DNA of 64,000 nt from an uncultured Methylomonas sp. (lineage in GTDB: Bacteria; Pseudomonadota; Gammaproteobacteria; Methylococcales; Methylomonadaceae). Shown here piece by piece: positions 36,360 to 44,699 of this stretch (position 1 is its first letter; each line of letters opens with the position of its first letter). The notes beneath the pieces were generated by a model that worked only from the letters and a program-made list of their open reading frames with translations, did no database searches and was not told where the DNA came from. The position numbers were made by a program, and so were the translations under genes. The DNA lies in assembly GCA_936941155.1 (NCBI GenBank), contig CAKZJE010000019.1:27925-91924 (forward strand). Direction: 5' to 3'.

Positions 36360-36387
36360 GTAGAGACGCGAATAATCGCGCCTCTAC
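36360..36387. repeat. Hairpin repeat, family A (copy 3)
   Basis: GTAGAGACGCGA and TCGCGCCTCTAC arms with a 4-base loop and one mismatch. It is the same core as at 4178-4205, 9831-9858 and 51397-51425. Confidence 0.8.
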
Positions 36388-36396
36388 AAAATTTTT

Positions 36397-36557
36397 CTTG
36401 ATTAGAAAGATACTTCAGCTAACTTCGTCATACTGGCATGGATGCCAGTATCCAGTCACAAGGACGTGATAGTTTGATTAAAACTCACCATCCCTGGCAC
36501 TGGATACCCGCATCCTTGCGGGTATGACGTTTTAGCTGAGACATATTGCTAATCAGG
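36397..36557. mobile_element. 161-bp MITE-like element, copy 2
   Basis: Same length and orientation as 3982-4142, with only a handful of differences. It is flanked by 8-bp direct repeats AAATTTTT (36389-36396 and 36558-36565), a different target from copy 1. Ends are CTTGATTAG and CTAATCAGG. Confidence 0.88.
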
Positions 36558-36575
36558 AAATTTTTTAAAATATCT

Positions 36576-37583
36576 TCAATGCCCGTGACAAACTTCGCCG
36601 TCTTTATGCTGATGTGAATGCTCGTGGTGTTCGTGATCTTCCTGATGATGTTTATGGCGATGATTCAAATCACAATACAACACATCAGGATTGCAAACTT
36701 CGCATTCCAATTGCAAAGTGCAGTGGTGAATATTGTAGTGATGACTAACAACCTCATTAATTGCCTTTTGAATCGCCGCCCCATCACTGATATTCATATC
36801 CGCTGTGACCAGCACATGCGCCGATAAAACCCGCAAATTTTGATTAATACTCCACACATGCAAATCATGCACGCCCCCTACCCCATTCACACTCATCAAA
36901 TCGCGCACGATTTCGCTCATATCAATATCGGAAGGCGTGCTTTCTAATAAAATCACAATCGACTCGCGCAAAATTCCAATCGCATTCCACAAAATCAACA
37001 ATCCGATTAACAAACTCACTAGCGGATCTAACCAATTCAGTTGCGTGTATAAAATCGCAATCCCTGCGAACACCGCGCCAATCGTGGAAATCACATCCCC
37101 CATCAAATGAATAAACGTGCTGCGCAAATTCAAATCATGCTCGCTGCCGTGCATAATCAACCACGCAGTGCCGGCATTAATAAAAAACGCAATGCTTCCC
37201 ACGCCAATTAAAGTATTCGCATCGACTGGCATCGGCAGCAAAAACCGTTGATACGCTTGATAAAAAATCCCGAAGGCAATGAACACCAAGGTCATGGAAT
37301 TTACCAAAGCCACCAAAATTCCAGCGCGGTGATAACCAAACGTTTTTCCCGCATGGGCTGGCTGAGTGCTTAAACGAATCGCATACCAACTTAACGCCAA
37401 CGCCACCACATCGGTTAAGTTATGACCCGCATCCGCTAACAAGGCGAGACTGTGCGCTTGATAGCCTGCAATCGCTTCAAAAATAACAAAACCAAGCGTT
37501 AAAACCAGCGAAATAACAAGGCGCAGACTAGATTTTTGCGCAATATCGCCAAAATGAGAATGAGAGTGGGCTGAGTCGGACAT
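36576..37583 (-). CDS. Cation diffusion facilitator (Zn/Cd/Co efflux)
   Basis: 335 residues. Six TM helices with the CDF metal sites ADAGHNLTDVVALALSW (HxxxD in TM2) and HLMGDVISTIGAV (HxxxD in TM5), then a cytoplasmic ferredoxin-like domain with VHDLHVWSINQNLRVLSAH. The N-terminus (HSHSH) and C-terminus (a run of more than 12 His among residues 305-335) are histidine-rich, as in ZitB/CzcD zinc exporters. It is a single gene without a metal regulator next to it. Confidence 0.93.
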   Translation of the reverse strand: MSDSAHSHSHFGDIAQKSSLRLVISLVLTLGFVIFEAIAGYQAHSLALLADAGHNLTDVVALALSWYAIRLSTQPAHAGKTFGYHRAGILVALVNSMTLVFIAFGIFYQAYQRFLLPMPVDANTLIGVGSIAFFINAGTAWLIMHGSEHDLNLRSTFIHLMGDVISTIGAVFAGIAILYTQLNWLDPLVSLLIGLLILWNAIGILRESIVILLESTPSDIDMSEIVRDLMSVNGVGGVHDLHVWSINQNLRVLSAHVLVTADMNISDGAAIQKAINEVVSHHYNIHHCTLQLECEVCNPDVLYCDLNHRHKHHQEDHEHHEHSHQHKDGEVCHGH

Positions 37584-37720
37584 GATGTCTGTATAGATAG
37601 ATGAAGTTGCCGTATTTTAGCGTGATTTTCGGGCGCGTGATGAAAATGCTGCTTTTGCAAAATTGCATACGCGGAGTTTTGTGGTTTTAACGCTATAATT
37701 CCTCAGTTATTTTTTTAGTG

Positions 37721-38467
37721 ATGATATTTATGATTATTCAATCGGACTATGCAACCGATCACCGAGCAGCACAGCGAAACACGCAGCCTTCTTTATGGAA
37801 GCGATTGAAAAGCCTGCTGTATTCTGCATTTTTGATGTTTATGGCAACCTCGGTTGTGATTGTGATTTTATTGCGCTGGTTGCCCGTGCCTACTTCTGCA
37901 TTTATGTTGTATCGGCATTTTGAAGATGTCACCGAGCAGCAAACCTTTAAACCTATTCGTTATGATTGGGTGAGTTATGAAGAAATTTCGCCACATGCTT
38001 CTCGTGCGGTGGTTGCTTCTGAAGATCAAAAATTTTATTCGCATTCAGGCTTTGATTTTGAATCCATTCAAAAAGCAATTGCAGCGCGGGCGAAAGGTGG
38101 CAAGTTACGCGGTGCCAGCACCATCAGTCAGCAAGTGGCAAAAAATTTGTTTCTAACGCCCACCAAAAGTTTAATTAGAAAAGGCGTGGAAGTTTGGTTT
38201 ACGTTTTTGATTGAGAGTTTTTGGAGCAAAGAGAGAATTTTAGAGGTGTATCTGAATATTGCAGAATTTGGCGATCATTTATTTGGGATTAATGAAGCCA
38301 GTTATAAATATTTTGGGGTAACGCCTAAGCGTCTTTCACCAGCACAGGCGGCATTATTGGCAGCGACTTTGCCAAATCCGCTGCGTTATCAAGCGAATCA
38401 TCCATCGGGTTATGTGTTTAAACGGCAACGCTGGATTTTGCGGCAAATGCGAAATTTGGGTTCTTAA
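37721..38467 (+). CDS. mtgA: Monofunctional peptidoglycan transglycosylase MtgA
   Basis: 248 residues from ATG 37721; GTG 37718 and ATG 37730 are alternatives and no strong ribosome site decides. N-terminal TM (FLMFMATSVVIVILLRW), then a GT51 domain: ASEDQKFYSHSGFDF with the catalytic Glu, GASTISQQVAKNLFL, RKGVEVWFTFLIE, KERILEVYLNIAEFG and ALLAATLPNP. It polymerises glycan strands from lipid II without a transpeptidase domain. A TATAAT at 37694-37699 may be its -10 box. It stands alone, separate from the dcw genes. Confidence 0.94.
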   Translation: MIFMIIQSDYATDHRAAQRNTQPSLWKRLKSLLYSAFLMFMATSVVIVILLRWLPVPTSAFMLYRHFEDVTEQQTFKPIRYDWVSYEEISPHASRAVVASEDQKFYSHSGFDFESIQKAIAARAKGGKLRGASTISQQVAKNLFLTPTKSLIRKGVEVWFTFLIESFWSKERILEVYLNIAEFGDHLFGINEASYKYFGVTPKRLSPAQAALLAATLPNPLRYQANHPSGYVFKRQRWILRQMRNLGS

Positions 38468-38502
38468 GTTTTGTGAGTATTTCCCAATCCTTCATTCTTT
38501 TC

Positions 38503-38540
38503 AAACCTTTCAGGTTTTTAAAACCTGAAAGGTTTTTTTT
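38503..38540. terminator. Family B palindrome acting as likely bidirectional terminator
   Basis: Perfect 16-bp arms (AAACCTTTCAGGTTTT and its complement, 38503-38535) followed by T residues to 38540. It lies between the convergent mtgA and pqqC genes, where a terminator is expected. The same palindrome family is used elsewhere in coding DNA. Confidence 0.65.
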
Positions 38541-38542
38541 AA

Positions 38543-39271
38543 TTATCGCTCAATATTAAAATACGGCGGCATGTCGTTGATATACGCCATATACATCGCA
38601 TCCGCCATTGTCCACAACACGTCCAGTTTAAATTGCAGAATCTGCACCATCCGCTCTTGCTGTTGGCGGGTTTTGTACCAATCCAACGTAATCGCCAAAC
38701 CGTGCTGTACATCGCGCCGCGCTTCGGTTAAACGTTTACGGAAATAAATATAACCTTCTTGCTCCACCCAAGGATAATGTTCTGGCCAATTATCAAGGCG
38801 TTGTTGATGAATTTTTGGTGCGAACATTTCAGTTAAAGAAGAACTTGCCGCTTCGTGCCATTCAGAACGGCGGGCAAAATTCACATAAGCATCCACTGCA
38901 AAACGCACACCGGGCAAAACATGTTCTAACGAGGTGATTTCTTCACGAGTTAATCCCACTGCCATGCCTAATTGAATCCATGCTTCAATGCCGCCGGGGT
39001 CGCCGGGGTGTCCGTCGTGGTCTAAAATTCGTTGAATCCACAACGCACGAGTTTCGCGGTCAGGGCAATTTGCCAAAATATTTGCGTCTTTAATCGGTAT
39101 CATAATTTGATAATAAAACCGATTGGCAACCCAGCCTTGAATTTGTTTTTTGGTGAGTTTGCCTTCATTCATCAGCGTGTGATAGGGGTGATGGATGTGG
39201 TATAGCTTGTCCATGCCGCGCAATTGCGCTTCAAATTCTTCGCGTGTCCACGCAGGTTTTTCTGTGGTCAT
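38543..39271 (-). CDS. pqqC: Pyrroloquinoline-quinone synthase PqqC
   Basis: 242 residues, normal length. A cofactorless oxidase that performs the final ring closure and oxidation to PQQ. Conserved stretches: [57 protein letters not shown], and the [17 protein letters not shown] segment. A good AAGGAG precedes the ATG. In most genomes pqqB and pqqC adjoin; here two unrelated genes (39486-41167) separate them. pqqA, pqqD and pqqE are not in the window. Confidence 0.95.
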   Translation of the reverse strand: MTTEKPAWTREEFEAQLRGMDKLYHIHHPYHTLMNEGKLTKKQIQGWVANRFYYQIMIPIKDANILANCPDRETRALWIQRILDHDGHPGDPGGIEAWIQLGMAVGLTREEITSLEHVLPGVRFAVDAYVNFARRSEWHEAASSSLTEMFAPKIHQQRLDNWPEHYPWVEQEGYIYFRKRLTEARRDVQHGLAITLDWYKTRQQQERMVQILQFKLDVLWTMADAMYMAYINDMPPYFNIER

Positions 39272-39485
39272 GTTTGACTCCTTTTATTGTTTAATTCTAT
39301 TTTGAGCGGTAAATTTTTTAAGATGGATTAGCGACAACTTCTGACCATTGAATGATTTATAGCGTTTTCAACTCAACAAGATATAAAATTAAAAACACAA
39401 CTCATTTAAAATCAACGTGTTGCAATTTTTTACTATATCTCAATGAATTAAAACCGCTATATTCCGATTTATTTAATTCTTTTAA

Positions 39486-40619
39486 TTAATCAGAATTAAT
39501 TATTTCAAAAGAGGTAATTTTTTTCATTATTCTAGGTTGATTACCAGCTAAAAGTATTCCTTTAATTTGAATATAATTCTTTCTGTCTTTATGAGCTTCA
39601 ATCGCTGATTTATACCATTCTTCTTTTAAACTTGCTCTTGCACGAACATTTTCCCTTTCTTCTTTTTGAAAAAGGTCTAGTAACACATCTCCTTCTCTTT
39701 GCTCATTTTCATTAAAGTCACCTGCAAGTGCTTCAACCGTGCCAATAAAAACATCCTCTCTATCTTTTTCTTGTGCTTTTAATTCTTGCCTAATTTCCTC
39801 AATGCGACTGTAGTAATCTTTTTGAATTTTGATTGAATTTATAACACCCAACGGTTTTTCAATAATACTTGCCCATTTAAAATTCAAATAAAGATCGGCT
39901 TTATTATTTTCCTCTTGAAAATTAATTAATGCCTTACAAATATTGGATGACAATAACGGTTTTTCTTCTAATTTTATTTCTGTTATCAGCTGCTCTATTT
40001 TGTCAGTTTGAATAGCTGTAACCAGTTGGGATATTGAGTTGTTTATAATTAATGTAGCTTGGCGAACAAAAGGGATATTTTCAAAAAAATCAGTTTGCAA
40101 ATCCATCGATTTAACCGGTGTAGATACTTTTATGATGAAACTACCCGCTTCGGTATGTCTAAATCGTGACTTTTCTATTAATTCCAAAGCTTCTTTGCGA
40201 TTCATCCTCGGATGATAAATTTGTGGCTTTAAAGCACTACATGCCGCCGACAACAACATGTCTTTCGCCCCATCAATTGCTTTGATAGCATAATTCAATG
40301 GAATAAACGCATTTTCATCACGATAATCAACAACTCTATAATTAATCGTATCATCTTTCATTTCTGATAATTCGGAAGTAATAGAGCGAAGAGACGTATT
40401 TTCTATATCAACTAATTTGTTAATTGCTGTTTCTATACAATCTTTGTAATCCAGCTCACTATCATTAATAGGAAAAATAAGCTGCCTACGCTTATATTGC
40501 TCATGATTAAACGCATAAAGACCGTCCTTAAGAGCTTCATCTATTAGTTTCCAGCCTCTTGATTTTAAAAAATCTTTTAAATCGGTTGGCTCAATCCCCG
40601 CAAAAATAGTATTGTTCAT
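39486..40619 (-). CDS. Unknown protein paired with DUF4365 protein
   Basis: 377 residues, soluble, no TM or signal. No domain recognised. Notable parts are an N-terminal DLKDFLKSRGWKLIDEAL resembling a helix-turn motif, a central block of mixed alpha/beta (SGSFIIKV-like AGSFIIKVSTPV), and a charged helical stretch EEIRQELKAQEKDREDVFIG. The family usually appears as the second gene of a DUF4365 pair in accessory regions. The start overlaps the DUF4365 stop by 4 bp. Base composition is more AT-rich than pqqB/pqqC, consistent with insertion. Confidence 0.7.
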   Translation of the reverse strand: MNNTIFAGIEPTDLKDFLKSRGWKLIDEALKDGLYAFNHEQYKRRQLIFPINDSELDYKDCIETAINKLVDIENTSLRSITSELSEMKDDTINYRVVDYRDENAFIPLNYAIKAIDGAKDMLLSAACSALKPQIYHPRMNRKEALELIEKSRFRHTEAGSFIIKVSTPVKSMDLQTDFFENIPFVRQATLIINNSISQLVTAIQTDKIEQLITEIKLEEKPLLSSNICKALINFQEENNKADLYLNFKWASIIEKPLGVINSIKIQKDYYSRIEEIRQELKAQEKDREDVFIGTVEALAGDFNENEQREGDVLLDLFQKEERENVRARASLKEEWYKSAIEAHKDRKNYIQIKGILLAGNQPRIMKKITSFEIINSD

Positions 40620-41167
40620 GGCTTTAAGTAGTTTAAGTGTTCATTTTTCGCTAACTTTGCAAAAACATCTCGCAAATTTTCAGGTGTAAGCAATTGCTTT
40701 TTCGGAAGATAGACCGTTTGCCCGCTCTTGTTGCCACTCATTTCAGCTCCACGCAAGCTTACCCAATAGGCACAGTTTTTTAAAATTAGCTGTTCTGGAT
40801 GCACACCGAGCCATTCTTCTGACTTTGTGGGCAAAAACAACACAATCAAAAGCCTGTTTATATGTTTTGTTTCTTCGCGCAAAAGGTCATAAGGGGCTGA
40901 TGATCCATTATGAAAATGAAAGAAATAAGAAAAATGAGTATCTGTTTGACTAAGCTCTTGAATTGTCGCTTTGAGCTGGACTTTTAAATCAATTTCTTCT
41001 TTGTAAGTATCTTGAAAACGTTCCCAACACGTTAATTTAGCATCAATACCTCGGTTATCTTCATGCCGAGTCGTAATTTCGCAACCTATACCGACTTTAG
41101 AAGCAACGGCGTGTAAATAAGCATAGCTCAATTCACTTTCAATATCTTTAGGGTCTAATGGATTCAT
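40616..41167 (-). CDS. DUF4365-domain protein (putative PD-(D/E)XK-like)
   Basis: 183 residues. The DUF4365 pattern is visible: IESELSYAYLHAVASKVG, EDNRGIDAKLTC, the core LKVQLKAT (acidic and Gln-Lys positions resembling a nuclease fold), the aromatic SYFFHF, YDLLREETKHINRLLIVLFLP, and CAYWVSLRGAE. The domain is frequently seen in defence or mobile contexts, with no proven activity I can cite. It leads the two-gene cassette, whose second gene starts within its stop. A short leader frame with a strong ribosome site (41181-41225) precedes it. Confidence 0.8.
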   Translation of the reverse strand: MNPLDPKDIESELSYAYLHAVASKVGIGCEITTRHEDNRGIDAKLTCWERFQDTYKEEIDLKVQLKATIQELSQTDTHFSYFFHFHNGSSAPYDLLREETKHINRLLIVLFLPTKSEEWLGVHPEQLILKNCAYWVSLRGAEMSGNKSGQTVYLPKKQLLTPENLRDVFAKLAKNEHLNYLKP

Positions 41168-41180
41168 AAAAAATTACACT

Positions 41181-41225
41181 TCAATTTCTAGTAAACTCTG
41201 GCACTTGCACACGCAACAATCGCAT
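41181..41225 (-). CDS. 14-codon leader or truncated gene start
   Basis: ATG with an ideal AAGGAG (complement at 41235-41240) 9 bp upstream, encoding MRLLRVQVPEFTRN and ending 13 bp before the DUF4365 ATG. It is too short and lacks the Glu/Tyr pair to be pqqA. It could be a leader peptide, or the cut-off start of the gene that lay here before the cassette arrived. Confidence 0.35.
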   Translation of the reverse strand: MRLLRVQVPEFTRN

Positions 41226-41256
41226 AATGATATTCTCCTTTTCCCGTGAGGTGTTC

Positions 41257-41289
41257 AGGACTGGCAGTCCTCAAAGGACTGCCAGTCCT
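41257..41289. repeat. Palindromic repeat, family C (copy 2)
   Basis: Perfect 15-bp arms AGGACTGGCAGTCCT and AGGACTGCCAGTCCT with loop CAA. It sits 14 bp past the pqqB stop and may terminate pqqB transcription. Confidence 0.88.
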
Positions 41290-41303
41290 AAGCCAAGCGA
41301 TAA

Positions 41304-42218
41304 CTATAAATCTATTTCCAAACCATCATAAGAAACTTCAATTCCATTTTGCTCCAGAATTTTCCGCTCCTCTGATTCTTCATCCAAAATCGGATTGGTA
41401 TTATTAATATGAATCAAAAACTTACGCGCATTCGGCACTTTATTTAACATCTCAATCATCCCACCTTCACCCGACTGCGGCAAATGCCCAATCTCCCGCG
41501 CTCTTTTATGACTAATCCCTTGCGTACACATCTCATCATCCGTCCAAAACGTGCCATCCACCAGCAAACAATCGACTTGCAACATCGTTTCCATCACCCG
41601 TCTATCCACTTCACCCAAACCCGGCGCGTAATAAACTTTTTTGCCAGTGGAAATTTGCTCAATCACCACACCAATATTATCGCCATCATGCGGAAAATCA
41701 CGGTGTGGCGAATACGGCGGAGCTTTGCTTTGCAACGCATGAGCATAAAAACGTAAATCTTCAATTTCTGGAATGGTGAAACTTTGTCCACGCAACGGAA
41801 TTTGATGATAATTCACCGTGCAATACGACTCCAACATCGTAAACAAAGGAAAACCGGTGGTTAAATCCTGCTGAACCATGTCTGTGCAATAAACTTCCAA
41901 AGGATTGCGACTTTCACGCAACATCAACATGCCTGTGGTGTGGTCGATTTGGCTATCAATCAACAAAATCGCTTTAATTCCCGTATCGCGAATCCCTTCT
42001 TTCGGCTGAATCGCAGGAAACGCTTCCAATTGCGCCCGAATATCCGGTGAGGTATTAAACAACAGCCAATTTTTATTGTCGGTGCTGACGGCAATTGAAG
42101 ATTGTGTGCGAGCTTTGCCTTTCATTTCGCCATGCCGCAAACGATGGCAGTTGTGACAATTACAATTCCATTGCGGAAAACCGCCGCCTGCTCCAGAACC
42201 TAAAACGCGAATTTTCAT
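41304..42218 (-). CDS. pqqB: PQQ biosynthesis protein PqqB
   Basis: 304 residues, usual length. A metallo-beta-lactamase-fold protein proposed to hydroxylate the tyrosine-derived intermediate in PQQ synthesis. Signatures: [19 protein letters not shown], the CNCHNC zinc cluster (19-24), [28 protein letters not shown], and a C-terminal [19 protein letters not shown]. It is transcribed towards the DUF4365 cassette and pqqC, with a family C hairpin after its stop. Confidence 0.95.
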   Translation of the reverse strand: MKIRVLGSGAGGGFPQWNCNCHNCHRLRHGEMKGKARTQSSIAVSTDNKNWLLFNTSPDIRAQLEAFPAIQPKEGIRDTGIKAILLIDSQIDHTTGMLMLRESRNPLEVYCTDMVQQDLTTGFPLFTMLESYCTVNYHQIPLRGQSFTIPEIEDLRFYAHALQSKAPPYSPHRDFPHDGDNIGVVIEQISTGKKVYYAPGLGEVDRRVMETMLQVDCLLVDGTFWTDDEMCTQGISHKRAREIGHLPQSGEGGMIEMLNKVPNARKFLIHINNTNPILDEESEERKILEQNGIEVSYDGLEIDL

Positions 42219-42405
42219 AATAGTGGTGTGTTAGTTAAGAGGAAAACCGCAATTGTAGGGGATTGCAGCACGCTAAGCAAAAGCTCAGCACATTCAATTT
42301 TTTGCTGTTCCGTATAAATCCCTACACTTTAGTATAGTATTTTCAGCTCAATTGCCTTAGTTTAAGTTAGAATTCTTATTTTCTACTGACAGCCTGGAAA
42401 TCAAA

Positions 42406-43428
42406 ATGAGTTACGCCATCACTTTAACCACTCAAGACGGCAAACAACTAGAGTTTGTTTGCGCACCGGAACAAAATATTCAAGACGCAGCCGAAGCCGC
42501 TGGTTTTTATCTACCCGCCGCCTGTAATGTTGGCAGTTGTGGCTCGTGCTTAGGTCGCTGCATCAGAGGTGATTATCGTTTAGAAAGTTACACGCCTTCT
42601 TTATTACCCGCCAATCCAAAAGAACACGGCGATGTTTTGCTATGCCGCACATATCCAAACAGCGATTTGCAACTCACCACATTTTATACTGCCGCACAAA
42701 TTGGCAGCAGTCAGCAAGTGGCACGAGAAGCTGAAATTATTCGCGTTGAATTGATTGCCGAGCGCACGATGTTATTGGCGTTAAAACTATTCCCCGATGC
42801 GCAAAACAGTGTTGCGTTTGAATTTGAACCGGGACAATTTGTCGATTTGGAAGTGCCTGAATTGCAACTAAAACGTGCCTATTCGATTGCCAGCACACCC
42901 AATTGGGATGGTAGATTAGATTTTTTAATTCGCCTGCAACCTCATGGACAGTTTTCTACTTATTTAGAAACCGCGCAAGTTGGGCAACATTTAATGGTGC
43001 AAGGGCCTGCGGGTAGTTTTGGTGTGCAAGGCAAGGGATTTAAACCACGTTGTTTTGTGGCAGGCGGCACAGGGCTTGCGCCGTTTTTGTCTATTTTGCA
43101 ACGCATGGCAGAATGGGGCGAAGATCATCCAACACATTTATTTTTGGGTGTGAATAATGAACGGGAGATTTTTTATAAGGATGAATTGGAAACGTTAGCG
43201 GATGCTCTACCACAGCTTAAAGTGGTGATTTGTGTCTGGCAACCGTCAGAAAAATGGAAAGGTTTTCGTGGTACGCCAGCGGATGCGTTAAAAGCACATT
43301 TGGAAACTGCTAAGATGATGCCCGATGTGTTTTTGTGTGGGCCTCCGTTATTGTTAGAAGCTGCCACGCAAGTTGCTTTAGCGACTGGTGTAAGCTCAGA
43401 GCGGATTTTTTCTGAGAGTTTTGGTTAA
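42406..43428 (+). CDS. MmoC-like 2Fe-2S/FAD/NAD oxidoreductase (oxygenase reductase)
   Basis: 340 residues. An N-terminal plant-type ferredoxin has cysteines 40, 45, 48 and 80 (CNVGSCGSCLGRC, LLCRTYP). An FAD-binding domain (FEPGQFVDLEVP, RAYSIAST) and an NAD-binding domain (FVAGGTGLAPFLSIL, VFLCGPPLLLEAA) follow. The closest layout is the reductase of soluble methane/diiron monooxygenases (MmoC) and the BenC/XylZ group, which pass NADH electrons to an oxygenase. No hydroxylase or coupling-protein gene is near, so its partner is unknown. Divergent from pqqB. Confidence 0.85.
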   Translation: MSYAITLTTQDGKQLEFVCAPEQNIQDAAEAAGFYLPAACNVGSCGSCLGRCIRGDYRLESYTPSLLPANPKEHGDVLLCRTYPNSDLQLTTFYTAAQIGSSQQVAREAEIIRVELIAERTMLLALKLFPDAQNSVAFEFEPGQFVDLEVPELQLKRAYSIASTPNWDGRLDFLIRLQPHGQFSTYLETAQVGQHLMVQGPAGSFGVQGKGFKPRCFVAGGTGLAPFLSILQRMAEWGEDHPTHLFLGVNNEREIFYKDELETLADALPQLKVVICVWQPSEKWKGFRGTPADALKAHLETAKMMPDVFLCGPPLLLEAATQVALATGVSSERIFSESFG

Positions 43429-43471
43429 TCTTGTAAAGTGAAGGTTTGGGCGATAAAAATCGTCGGATGTC

Positions 43472-43504
43472 ACGACTGGCAGTCCTCAAAGGACTGCCAG
43501 TCGT
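43472..43504. repeat. Palindromic repeat, family C (copy 3)
   Basis: Perfect arms ACGACTGGCAGTCCT and AGGACTGCCAGTCGT with loop CAA, 44 bp after the reductase stop. Confidence 0.88.
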
Positions 43505-43568
43505 TATGCTGCGGGAGTTATTTTATGCTCATTCCTAAATAATTGAACTTCTGTTTTCAGATATAAAA

Positions 43569-43601
43569 AAACCTTCCAGGTCTTAAAGACCTGGAAGGTT
43601 T
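43569..43601. repeat. Palindromic repeat, family B (intergenic)
   Basis: Perfect 16-bp arms AAACCTTCCAGGTCTT and its complement around one A, between convergent genes. It is preceded by ACTTCTGTTTTCAGATATAA, similar to the flank of the copy at 3907-3939. Confidence 0.88.
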
Positions 43602-43622
43602 GGGCGATAAAAAATAATGCAC

Positions 43623-44045
43623 TTAGCGTCGTTTTTTTCTTCTGCTGATTATGTAAAAACCACCATACAGCACATGCGAAAGCCCTTGATACAAGAAAAA
43701 CTCGCCATAACTGTCTTCAACCTCCATTTGATTGGTAAATCCATAAAACTCAAAACCGCCAATCATCACCAAATAAAACAGCCCAACCCCTACAAACATG
43801 TTTTGCTTTTCTTTAGCCATACAATATGCGGCAACATTCGCTTCTGCAATCGCCGCGTACACTAAAATCAAACGCAAATTATTCGCTAACGGCCCGTATA
43901 AATCTAAATCTGCATTATCTTCAAACAAAGCAACATCATTTGTCATGCTTAAAATAGCACCAACACCCAACAAAATCAGTGCAACCGCAAAATTAGCTTT
44001 TATCAGAAATTCAATACCTTTTAAGGACATATCTTTAAAATTCAT
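43623..44045 (-). CDS. Small polytopic membrane protein, unknown
   Basis: 140 residues from the second of two adjacent Met codons. Four probable TM segments: IKANFAVALILLGVGAIL, NNLRLILVYAAIAEANVAAY, MFVGVGLFYLVMIGGFEFYG, and GLSHVLYGGFYII, ending in a basic tail RRKKRR. The loop between the first two is acidic (FEDNADLDLYGP). No family recognised. It stands alone between a convergent reductase gene and the AmmA gene on the same strand. Confidence 0.65.
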   Translation of the reverse strand: MNFKDMSLKGIEFLIKANFAVALILLGVGAILSMTNDVALFEDNADLDLYGPLANNLRLILVYAAIAEANVAAYCMAKEKQNMFVGVGLFYLVMIGGFEFYGFTNQMEVEDSYGEFFLYQGLSHVLYGGFYIISRRKKRR

Positions 44046-44132
44046 CATTGTCGCATCGGTTGTCAGTGAGTTGAAATCTGCCTTTAGTTTGCTATAGCTC
44101 AGTTTTTTAAACTAAAGACCGCGTTTAATTTT

Positions 44133-44699
44133 TTACGAAATAACTTCACAATGATAACGAAACACTTGCAAAGTTGTTGACCAATAATGGCTCGGCAAGC
44201 CGGTTTTCAATTTCAGCTGTTGCAAAAACTGCACAGGCTCTGGCAAGGCATTCCACACCATCGGCAAAAATGTACCACGCCGCGCACCTTCCTGCATAAT
44301 CAATCCATCTACGCCGGGCTGCAATTGCCTAATTAAATCGTCTTCCGAGTGAAAACTCATTGGCTGCGCTGCCGTCAAAATCGACAAATGAATTTCCAAC
44401 TGCGGATATTCTGCCGCAGACACAGGAGGAAAACGTGGGTCTTTAAACGCGGCTAAAAACGCATTTTTCGCAATATCCACCACCAACGGCTGCGCGGCTT
44501 CCAGCGTACCAATGCAGCCGCGCAAACGATGATTGATTTCTAACGTAACAAAGGTGGCTCGAACTTCCTGTAATTCCTGCGAATAATTTTTCACGTCAAC
44601 GGCTAACGCTGTTCCATGCGCTAAACCGTGTGCAATCGAATCTTGTGTGATTTGCAATAAAATTTGCTGTTGCTGCTTAGTCAACGATGTATGCGCCAT
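44133..44699 (-). CDS. amrA: AmmeMemoRadiSam system protein A (AMMECR1 domain)
   Basis: 188 residues. AMMECR1 domain: ATFVTLEINHRLRGCIGTLE (the LRGCIG signature), NAFLAAFKDPRFPPVSAAEY, and GVDGLIMQEGARRGTFLPMV. AMMECR1 proteins are widespread in archaea, bacteria and eukaryotes, with unresolved biochemical role. The ATG lies inside the 3' end of the Memo-domain gene (23-bp overlap), so the two are co-translated. With the divergent radical SAM gene it forms the AmmeMemoRadiSam set. Confidence 0.92.
   Translation of the reverse strand: MAHTSLTKQQQQILLQITQDSIAHGLAHGTALAVDVKNYSQELQEVRATFVTLEINHRLRGCIGTLEAAQPLVVDIAKNAFLAAFKDPRFPPVSAAEYPQLEIHLSILTAAQPMSFHSEDDLIRQLQPGVDGLIMQEGARRGTFLPMVWNALPEPVQFLQQLKLKTGLPSHYWSTTLQVFRYHCEVIS

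Larger units (their letters stand above)
36031..36575. other. Repeat-filled intergenic region
   Basis: 545 bp with no gene. It contains a family E palindrome, a family A hairpin and the second MITE copy in succession. The first 200 bp are plain AT-rich sequence upstream of the SulP gene and probably include its promoter. Confidence 0.75.

Noticed and set aside
41168..41303. Possible pqqA next to pqqB
   Set aside because: The only small frame with a ribosome site lacks the Glu-x3-Tyr motif required in PqqA.
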